Assembly (NCBI GenBank): GCA_903893335.1
Contig: CAITLX010000682.1
Coordinates: 1 to 12,257, forward strand
Reading direction: 5' to 3'
DNA length: 12,257 nt
DNA from: an uncultured delta proteobacterium
GTDB taxonomy: Bacteria; Myxococcota_A; Polyangia; Polyangiales; Polyangiaceae
Shown here: positions 1-5,967 of the stretch, piece by piece
Layout: each line of letters begins with the position of its first letter
Position numbering within the stretch: position 1 is the first letter of the stretch
The notes under the pieces: generated by a model
Seen by the model: the letters and a program-made list of their open reading frames with translations, nothing else
Database searches by the model: none
What the model was told of the DNA's origin: nothing
Made by a program: the position numbers and the translations under genes

Positions 1-1
1 C

Positions 2-910
2 TACATGTCGTGGGCGGCGCAGGGGCTGCCCGTCGTGGCGCCCGATTACGCGGGGCTCGGCACCGACGGCATCCACGCGTACGCCAACTGGGCCGACCCC
101 GCGCGGTCGGCCATCGACGGCGTGCGCGCGCTGCGCAGCCTCCTGCCTGCCTCGCGCCTCGACGGCGGCACCCTCGTCTACGGGCACAGCCAGGGGGGCG
201 GCATCGCGCTCTCGGTCGCTGCCCACGCCGACGAGGCGCCCGACGTCGACCTGCGCGCCGTCGTCGCCTTCGCGCCCGGGTACCACTTCATGAACCTGGT
301 CGACGTGATGCGCCTGCGCACCATGCAACTGACGCCCGCGTTGAGGGCGCTCGCCGCGATGTACCTCTACTCGGACCTCGCCAACCTCACCGACGACGCG
401 ACCCACTACGGCGACGGGTTCGCGGCGGATGTGCGCGGCCACATCGACGATGTGACGAGCTCGATGTGTTACACGTACATCATCTCCACCCTCGACGCGC
501 CCTCTGCGGGCTACGTGCCGCCGGCGACGGTGGGCGCGGCCATCGATTCGACCTTCTCCGCCGCCGCGCTCGACTGCGCCGACCACGGAGTGTGCTCCGG
601 CCTGACTGGGGCGTGGGTCGCGCGCGACAAGGCGAATGACCCCCACCTCTCGGCCGCCGGGCCGCCGGTGCTCATCGTCGGCTCGACGGGCGACGAGCAG
701 GTGTCGCAAGGGCAAATCGGCTGCGTCCTCGACGCGCTGCAGAAGGACGGCGTGACGCCCGATCTCTGCATCCAAACCGGCGACGACCACCTGAAGATGG
801 TGGCGACCACCACGTCGTACGGCTTCTCGTGGGCGCTCGCCGCGTCCACCGGCGCCGCGCGGCCCGCGTGCACCAGCGACACGAAGCGCGTGCCGTGCGC
901 GTTGTTCTGA
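2..910 (+). CDS. Secreted lipase-like alpha/beta hydrolase, 5' end missing
   Basis: The reading frame is open to the left edge, so the true start and any signal peptide lie outside the window; the Met at 5 is probably internal. Counting from that Met, the nucleophile elbow GHSQGG puts the catalytic Ser at 62. The strand VLIVGSTGDEQV offers Asp230 and GDDHLK offers His262, giving a complete Ser-Asp-His triad in the usual order. The segment DYAGLGTDG followed by a small helical stretch resembles the secretory lipase family (Pfam LIP type), whose members hydrolyse acyl esters. Several Cys (155, 191, 197, 240, 255, 288, 297) fit an exported, disulfide-bonded enzyme. The lid region around residues 90-165 is Met- and aromatic-rich. 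Substrate cannot be told from sequence; a generic esterase is the main alternative. It reads in the same direction as the beta-barrel gene 63 nt downstream but shows no obvious link to it. Confidence 0.85.
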   Translation, partial: YMSWAAQGLPVVAPDYAGLGTDGIHAYANWADPARSAIDGVRALRSLLPASRLDGGTLVYGHSQGGGIALSVAAHADEAPDVDLRAVVAFAPGYHFMNLVDVMRLRTMQLTPALRALAAMYLYSDLANLTDDATHYGDGFAADVRGHIDDVTSSMCYTYIISTLDAPSAGYVPPATVGAAIDSTFSAAALDCADHGVCSGLTGAWVARDKANDPHLSAAGPPVLIVGSTGDEQVSQGQIGCVLDALQKDGVTPDLCIQTGDDHLKMVATTTSYGFSWALAASTGAARPACTSDTKRVPCALF

Positions 911-973
911 TCTGCGGGCGACCGTCAACCCGTGGAGCCCGCGCGCCACGACTCGTCCGGTCGAGATCGGAGC

Positions 974-1873
974 ATGTCTGTGAATGAGGTTCGTTTGCTC
1001 GGGCGACCGTCGCTGGTCGCGGCAGCGCTCGCGTGCTCCGCGTTGATCTCGCCGTCTGCGGCGCGGGCCGACGCGTACGACTCGCTGTTCAAGACGTCTC
1101 CACCTCCGCCGGCCCCAGCGCCCACGCCTCGTCCCGCGCCGAACACCGCCGCGCCAGCCGCCGCCGCTGCGCCCGGAGGCGCTGCCTACGATCAACTGTT
1201 CAAGCCTCCGCCGACGACTGCGCCGCCCGAGGCCGCGCCGCCGGCAGCACCCCCCACAGCCGTCGCGGGCGAGGCGGCCAAGCCGGCCGCCCCGCCGCGC
1301 GCGGAGCCGCCGCCGGGCACGGCCATCGAGGTCTCGCTCCGCCCTCTCTACGGGTTCTGGTTGTCGGGGTCGGTGGCCGGCACGCCGGTCGCCGAAGTCT
1401 TCAAGCCGGGCGCCGGCATCGCGGGCTCGCTCGGCCTGCGTATCGGCTCCACGTGGGTGTTGTTCGCCGAGGGGGAGCGCGTCGCCTACGGGGTCGGCGA
1501 CAGCAGCCCCTATGCGGCGGTCGGAGCGTCGAAGTCGTACGGGCAGGGGTTCTGGGTCGGCGCGCGCGCGCGCACTGCGGGCAGCATCGGCCTGCTCGGC
1601 GACCTGGCGGTCGGTCACAGCGTGCTCCACCAGGAGACGCGCGATGGAGAGGGCTCGTTCGATCTGCCGTCGTTTGCGGCGCGTGTCGGCGCCGGGGGGT
1701 CGCTGCGCGTCGCGCGGATGCTCGCGCTCGAGCCGATGCTGACGCTGTCGGCGGCGCAGCTTCAGACGTTCGATCTCGCGACCGCCCGCACGGGTGCGGC
1801 GAGCGACACCTCGAGGTCATTGGCGTTCGCGCTCTCGGCCGGAGTAGCTGCGACCTTCGACTTCGAGCTCTGA
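974..1873 (+). CDS. Predicted small outer-membrane beta-barrel protein with Pro-rich N-terminal arm
   Basis: From ATG 974 this is 299 residues. A signal peptide with the hydrophobic core PSLVAAALACSALIS ends at ARA before DAYD. The mature protein starts with two near-identical short motifs, AYDSLFK (about 34-40) and AYDQLFK (about 71-77), each followed by Pro/Ala-rich linker up to about residue 115. The rest (about 117-299) is an alternating polar/hydrophobic, Gly-rich series of strands ending in FDFEL, as in small eight-stranded outer-membrane barrels. Start choice: GGAG at 969-972 is 7 nt before an in-frame GTG at 980 but only 1 nt before ATG 974, so the GTG (297 residues) is a serious alternative; GTG 932 would add an implausible tail before the signal peptide. 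No family recognised by name. It converges with the copy A lipoprotein gene, 88 nt away. Confidence 0.8.
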   Translation: MSVNEVRLLGRPSLVAAALACSALISPSAARADAYDSLFKTSPPPPAPAPTPRPAPNTAAPAAAAAPGGAAYDQLFKPPPTTAPPEAAPPAAPPTAVAGEAAKPAAPPRAEPPPGTAIEVSLRPLYGFWLSGSVAGTPVAEVFKPGAGIAGSLGLRIGSTWVLFAEGERVAYGVGDSSPYAAVGASKSYGQGFWVGARARTAGSIGLLGDLAVGHSVLHQETRDGEGSFDLPSFAARVGAGGSLRVARMLALEPMLTLSAAQLQTFDLATARTGAASDTSRSLAFALSAGVAATFDFEL

Positions 1874-1882
1874 CGATCAGGC

Positions 1883-1899
1883 TCGGGGGCGGCGCCCGA
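1883..1899 (+). terminator. Weak GC hairpin after the beta-barrel gene
   Basis: The arms TCGGG and CCCGA close on a 7-nt loop, starting 10 nt after the stop at 1871-1873 in the 88-nt gap between two convergent genes. There is no T tract, so intrinsic termination is doubtful. Such short GC-rich hairpins arise easily by chance at this base composition. Confidence 0.2.
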
Positions 1900-1961
1900 C
1901 GCGCGAGGAGGACGGCGCTGCTCGTCAATCCAATCCCCGTCTGTGCACGAGGGCGAGGCGT

Positions 1962-4817
1962 TCACCGTGTCGGGGGTGAGGCTGGGGCAGCGGTCGGCAC
2001 CTTGGGCTTCAACCACCAGGGGACAGCCTTCGGGGGAGCGGGCGCTGCTTGCGCTGTTGGCTGGACACCTGGGGTCGGTGCCGCCGCAGGTGCAACTGGC
2101 GGCGCCGTGGTCGGGGAGGGCGGAGGCGTGCTGCCTGCGGCGGGGGTCTTCGGCTTCATCCACCAGGGCACCTTCTTCTCGGCAGCCGCTGCGGCCAGGG
2201 CCGCGCCCTTGGGCGCCTCGTCGGGGCAACCGTCGCCGTCGAGGTAGCCATTCTTCGTCTCGGGGTCGCTCGGGCAGCGGTCCACGTCGTCCGTGACACC
2301 GTCGCCGTCGCGGTCGCCGGCCACGCCGACGACGTCTGCTCCCGCCGAGCCCTTGAACTTCACCAGGCCCGAGCCCTCGAAATGCGGTTGCCCGCTGTCG
2401 GGGGGCGCTGCCGGCATGCTCCGCACGGCAAGCTCAGTGTCGGCCCGGGTGATCTGCTCGGGGGTCGAGTCGAAGAGCCCGATCTGCACCGCGCCAGGCG
2501 GGTCGCCGCGGAAGGTCACACGCGCTTCGTAGCTGCCCGGCGAGAGCCCGCAGAGGTCCAGGCCGGCGTCCGGCGCGGTCCGGCGATCGCGCGCGACGAG
2601 CGCATTGTGCAGGGTCGCCACCTCGCCGCGCTCCGCGAAGAGGTCGAGGTTCGCGTTGGCCGAGCGCTCGGACGGCGTGACCGCGAGGGTGAAGCATCGC
2701 GAGGCGGCGCCCTCAGGCAGCGTGACCGACACGACGTAGGGCTTGGCCAAGCGACCGGCGCGCTTCTCCTCCACGTCGGCGAGCAGCTTGACGTATCGGT
2801 CATTGGCCGCGCGCCGCGCGACGCTCACGAGCCAAGACCGGCTCCCGGGCTGCAACGTGCCGACGTCGCCGCTGGCTCGGTGCTCCTCGGCCCACTTCTG
2901 GATGGCCGCGTCGACGAGCGGCACCATCGCCTTTGCGAGCGTCGCCTGCACGAACTCCGGAGTGGGCGGTGAGGCCTTGTGGCCCATCAGCTTGTGCTCG
3001 GGGCTCGAGGGTGTCTCGACGTCGCGCGCGTCGAAGGGCACCTGCACCGTCGAGACGGCGTGCGCCTCGGCGCCACCGACGATGGGGCGAACCGAGACGG
3101 TCGCCTTCGCCTCGCCGCGTCGCCGCAGCACCGTCGACTCGTACTCGTACGTGCGCTGATCATCGACCTCGATCTCCTGCGGCGTCGAGGCCAGCGTCTG
3201 CTCGGCCTGTGCGAGCCGAGCCACGGCGCCGTCGATGCGCGCCTTCGCGACGCCCGCACCCGCAGCGTTGGTGCCGCCGCCGCAGGCTGCGCCGGCGACC
3301 AATCCGCCGAGCCATCCGCCGGCCTGGTCGCCGATCTTCTTGCAGGCCGCCTCGGCGACGTCGGCCGCCTTCTGCGCGCCCTGTTCGATGAGTTTCGCCT
3401 CGGTCTTCGCGCTGTCGATGTCGTGGCGCGCCTGCTCGAGCGCCTTCTGCGCGGCGTCGTAGGCGTCGTTGTGCGTCCGCTTCGTGCCCGCGGACCAGTG
3501 GTGCGTCCCGTGCTCCTTGGTGGTCTCGAGCTCGGGGATGTTGAACGCGACGTCGAGCTCGACCACGTGCGTCGCGGCGCCGAACGGCGCGTCTCGTTCG
3601 CGCAGCAATCGAAAGCCACGCTTCGCGCGCTCGCGCGTGAGCGCAGGGTCCGCGCTCGCGACCTTGGTCGCCTCGTCGAGCGCGGAAGCGAACGCCGTGC
3701 CTGCCGCGCCGCGTGCGCGCAGCACCGCGGTCACGCGGATCGCGTTCTCCGCCGCGACGAGCCGCTGGCCGACGAGGTGGAACGCGTCGACGATGCGGTC
3801 GCGCACGAGCACCATGCGGCTCGGACCGTAGGGGCCGGAGCCGCTCTCGGGCTCCCAGCGCACGACGGGCATGCGGCACTCGAGCCCCGTCTCCTTGCCC
3901 ATCGCGTAGCGGCTGCACAGGGTCGAATCGATGCCCGCGACGGTGCGCACGGCGTCGAGGCCGACGGCTGGGGGATCGGACTGGTCGGGGGCCGGTGTCG
4001 CGAGCCAGTCGGTGAGCGCTGTCGCCTCGCGAGGGAGCGGCGGGGCGTGGTCGGCGCGCACGAAGCAGCGCTTGAAGTCGTCGAGCGGCACGGTGAGCCG
4101 TCGCGCGCCGCCGTCGGATTCGAGCTGCAGCCCCACGGTGACGGCGCCGACGCTCCCGTCGAGCATCGCAGTGCGCTCGGGGTCGCGCCCGGCGTAGAGC
4201 CCGATGCCCGCGACGGTGTACGGCATGGCCGTCAGGTCGCGAACGCCGCCGAGGATGGGGGTGATCTCGCCGCAGCCGCCGCTCGTGACCGCGAGCTCGA
4301 CGTGCTCGACCCGCTCGGCGAGCGCCTCGCGCGCCTTCGCCAGCACCTTCTCGTCGACGACGCAGCGCCAGGCGGCGACCGACTTCGCCTCGTCGTCGGC
4401 GGGGGGGTTGCGCAGCCAGGTCGTCGCGCCGCTCTCGTCCTTGACGAGCAGCGCGAGCCAGGGCGAGCGGGAGCCGAAGCTGGTCGACTCGCTGCGCGAC
4501 AGGACCGTGTAGGTGCGGTTGGGGACACCCTCGAAGGAGCTCCAGTCGCTGCCCGGCGGCTTCGGCGCGCCCGGCTCGGTCGTCGCGACGAGCGGCGCCG
4601 ATTGAAGGCCGCAGACGCCCTTGGTGACCGGCACGGCCCAGCGAAAGGTCTCGATACTCGTGACACGCTGGAACCCAGAGACGCGCGGTTTGTCGCCCGG
4701 GTTCAGAATGGCGCCGTTTTCGATGCAACCTGGCGATCCCGCGAGGGCGCCGAGCGAGACCGAGAGCAGCGCCGCGAACCGGCAGCGCGAAGGACCAGAA
4801 GGAACCCGATGACGCAT
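1962..4817 (-). CDS. Giant exported lipoprotein, copy A, with TSP3-like repeat and PWWLKPK tail
   Basis: 951 residues. The N-terminus (RCRFAALLSVSLGALAGSPGC) is a signal peptide ending in a probable lipobox with Cys31. Residues 32-330 carry six or more Cys shared with copy B (69, 152, 182, 251, 301, 314), suggesting disulfides outside the cytoplasm. Residues 449-545 are helical, interrupted by a Gly/Ala hydrophobic stretch (500-515). Residues 691-785 look like a beta-sandwich of the pre-peptidase C-terminal type, with Cys708 and Cys756 as a possible bond. Residues 835-866 are one calcium-type Asp repeat (DRDGDG, DRCPSDPE, DGDGCPD). The Pro/Ala tail carries PWWMKPK (884-890) and PWWLKPK (933-939). 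No OmpA or other peptidoglycan-binding domain follows the Asp repeat. The start at 4817 follows GGGGGA by about 3-4 nt. It is last in the minus-strand series, and a 251-nt gap upstream could hold its own promoter. Function not recognised; a structural or adhesive envelope role is inference. Confidence 0.85.
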   Translation of the reverse strand: MRHRVPSGPSRCRFAALLSVSLGALAGSPGCIENGAILNPGDKPRVSGFQRVTSIETFRWAVPVTKGVCGLQSAPLVATTEPGAPKPPGSDWSSFEGVPNRTYTVLSRSESTSFGSRSPWLALLVKDESGATTWLRNPPADDEAKSVAAWRCVVDEKVLAKAREALAERVEHVELAVTSGGCGEITPILGGVRDLTAMPYTVAGIGLYAGRDPERTAMLDGSVGAVTVGLQLESDGGARRLTVPLDDFKRCFVRADHAPPLPREATALTDWLATPAPDQSDPPAVGLDAVRTVAGIDSTLCSRYAMGKETGLECRMPVVRWEPESGSGPYGPSRMVLVRDRIVDAFHLVGQRLVAAENAIRVTAVLRARGAAGTAFASALDEATKVASADPALTRERAKRGFRLLRERDAPFGAATHVVELDVAFNIPELETTKEHGTHHWSAGTKRTHNDAYDAAQKALEQARHDIDSAKTEAKLIEQGAQKAADVAEAACKKIGDQAGGWLGGLVAGAACGGGTNAAGAGVAKARIDGAVARLAQAEQTLASTPQEIEVDDQRTYEYESTVLRRRGEAKATVSVRPIVGGAEAHAVSTVQVPFDARDVETPSSPEHKLMGHKASPPTPEFVQATLAKAMVPLVDAAIQKWAEEHRASGDVGTLQPGSRSWLVSVARRAANDRYVKLLADVEEKRAGRLAKPYVVSVTLPEGAASRCFTLAVTPSERSANANLDLFAERGEVATLHNALVARDRRTAPDAGLDLCGLSPGSYEARVTFRGDPPGAVQIGLFDSTPEQITRADTELAVRSMPAAPPDSGQPHFEGSGLVKFKGSAGADVVGVAGDRDGDGVTDDVDRCPSDPETKNGYLDGDGCPDEAPKGAALAAAAAEKKVPWWMKPKTPAAGSTPPPSPTTAPPVAPAAAPTPGVQPTAQAAPAPPKAVPWWLKPKVPTAAPASPPTR
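2765..2854. repeat. 90-bp perfect repeat inside the paralogues, copy A
   Basis: Every base is identical to 6870-6959 (offset 4105), with a mismatch immediately at each end. It encodes the stretch around WLVSVARRAANDRY and KLLADVEE. Adjacent sequence of the two genes differs at synonymous sites, so this block is more alike than its surroundings. Confidence 0.9.
3771..3884. repeat. 114-bp near-identical block inside the paralogues, copy A
   Basis: It matches 7873-7986 with two mismatches. It encodes the conserved stretch around RMVLVRDR, ESGSGPYGPS and ECRMPVVRWE, and is a second patch where synonymous positions are nearly unchanged between the two paralogues. Confidence 0.85.
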
Positions 4818-4998
4818 GAATCCCCCAGGATGTGGCTCAATCGCGCGTGATGAGCCGACCCTGGGCGACCGTCGTTCTGGTCACCCGCCCCGCCCGCACC
4901 GCGACCTGATGGCTACAGGACGCGGGTCGTTTGGCGCAACCTGATTGTTCGTCCAGGCATCGCGTGACCCTGGAAGCGCGTATGGAAGCTGATCAAGC

Positions 4999-5017
4999 GG
5001 GACAGGTTGTCCCTGTC
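4999..5017. promoter_or_regulatory. Overlapping inverted repeats in the gap upstream of copy A
   Basis: GGGACA (4999-5004) and TGTCCC (5008-5013) pair across a 3-nt loop. The overlapping arms GACAGG (5001-5006) and CCTGTC (5012-5017) form an alternative pairing. The element lies 52 nt past the stop of the 279-residue gene and about 180 nt before the start of copy A, both on the minus strand. It could be a 3' RNA hairpin (no T tract follows) or an operator. I found no convincing -35/-10 pair elsewhere in the 4818-5068 gap. Confidence 0.4.
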
Positions 5018-5068
5018 TGGCGTGCGCCGGCGCAGCTCGATCGCGGCCCGGCGGCGCGCCGTCGTTCG

Positions 5069-5908
5069 TCAGAACGAGCCACCGAGGCCGATCGTTCCTT
5101 TGCCAACCGCGACTCCGAGCCGCAGCGGAGCGGCAGCCTTCGTGGCGGGCTCGGTCGTGGTGTCGAAGCCGGCGGCGCGATAGGCGGCAAGCGGAAGGAG
5201 AAAGACGGCGCTCAGGCCGAGGCTGAGGACGCCTGCTTTCTGAAGCTCCGCCCCCGTCTCGGGGGTCTTCGCTTGTGGGTCTGCCGCGAGTTCGGTCCCG
5301 GCGACGACGAGCGCCACCCCGATGATCCCGAGCGGGATCGAGAGGCCGAGCCAGCCGGTGCTCCCCTCCTGGAGGCGCGGCTGAACCCGCAATGTTCCCA
5401 CGTCCGCGCGCAGCCGCAGGTCGAGCAGCGAGATGCTGTCGGTGATCTGCCCGGTGGTGCGTGACGTGCGCAGCAAACGCCAACCAGTCGTGTCCGCCAG
5501 CGGCCGCTCGCACGGAATGACGCAGACCTCGACGTTGCCCGGGCCGACGACCTGCCACCGCCCGTCGGCGTCGGTGGCGGGGGCAACGAAATGGAGCCCG
5601 CCGCGGGCAGCCGCCGGCGGCTCGACCTTGTCCGATGCCGGCTTCGCGGCGGCCCTCACCGGCGAGGGGGCGGACGGGGCGAGCGGCGCCACCGCCGTCG
5701 GCGCCGAGGCGGTCGGTGGCGAAGCGGTGGCTGCCGCGGGCGCGGCAGGCGAGGGTTGCGCCCCTGGGGCGGGCGGTGGCGCGGCGCTACGCGAAGCGTC
5801 GGACTTCTGGAAGAACTGCTCGAAGCTTTGCGCCTGTGCTGGGCGCACCAGCGAGAGCAGGAGCAGCCCTGCAAGCAACGCGTGAGGGTCGAGACGGCTT
5901 CGGCTCAT
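5069..5908 (-). CDS. Exported Pro-rich protein with two membrane helices, between the paralogues
   Basis: 279 residues from ATG at 5908. The signal peptide (LLAGLLLLSLVRPAQA) ends at about residue 26. The mature protein begins QSFEQFFQK, then runs through an Ala/Pro linker to about residue 100. Residues 104-178 form a small beta domain with VCVIPCERPLAD and later short strands (LRLRADVGTLRVQP), reminiscent of PEGA-type surface domains; C129 and C133 may pair. Two hydrophobic segments follow, GWLGLSIPLGIIGVALVVAG (185-204) and about 226-246, then a short strand ending GLGGSF. Similar PEGA-like proteins with a C-terminal helix pair are common in myxobacteria, but I cannot name a family. GAGG lies about 13 nt upstream of the start, a weak ribosome site. 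It sits 59 nt after copy B and 251 nt before copy A in the same direction, suggesting a shared role. The frame stays open far upstream, but there it only overlaps copy B. Confidence 0.8.
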   Translation of the reverse strand: MSRSRLDPHALLAGLLLLSLVRPAQAQSFEQFFQKSDASRSAAPPPAPGAQPSPAAPAAATASPPTASAPTAVAPLAPSAPSPVRAAAKPASDKVEPPAAARGGLHFVAPATDADGRWQVVGPGNVEVCVIPCERPLADTTGWRLLRTSRTTGQITDSISLLDLRLRADVGTLRVQPRLQEGSTGWLGLSIPLGIIGVALVVAGTELAADPQAKTPETGAELQKAGVLSLGLSAVFLLPLAAYRAAGFDTTTEPATKAAAPLRLGVAVGKGTIGLGGSF

Positions 5909-5949
5909 GTGCAGATCGGTGCCTCGTGCGGTGTCCGGTGTCGCGGGAG

Positions 5950-5961
5950 CGGGTTCGCCCG
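5950..5961 (-). other. Tetraloop hairpin just after copy B
   Basis: CGGG and CCCG pair around a 4-nt loop, TTCG on the plus strand and CGAA on the minus strand. It lies 6 nt past the stop of copy B. There is no T tract, so it is at best an RNA-stabilising or weak terminating structure between copy B and the 279-residue gene. Confidence 0.25.
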
Positions 5962-5967
5962 TCGAGT

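Noticed and set aside
1561..1572. (CG)6 dinucleotide run in the beta-barrel gene
   Set aside because: It encodes alternating Ala and Arg in frame and is common in genomes this GC-rich; six units in a non-triplet pattern without flanking signals is not enough to claim a switch.
1033..2247. A long plus-strand frame across the beta-barrel gene and the end of copy A
   Set aside because: It spans the end of one gene and the antisense of another, and is Arg-rich with no domain or signal.
916..4873. GGGCGACCGTC occurring at 916, 1001 and 4863
   Set aside because: Three copies of an 11-mer are suggestive, but one is coding and two intergenic, with no consistent position relative to genes; GC-rich background makes chance likely.
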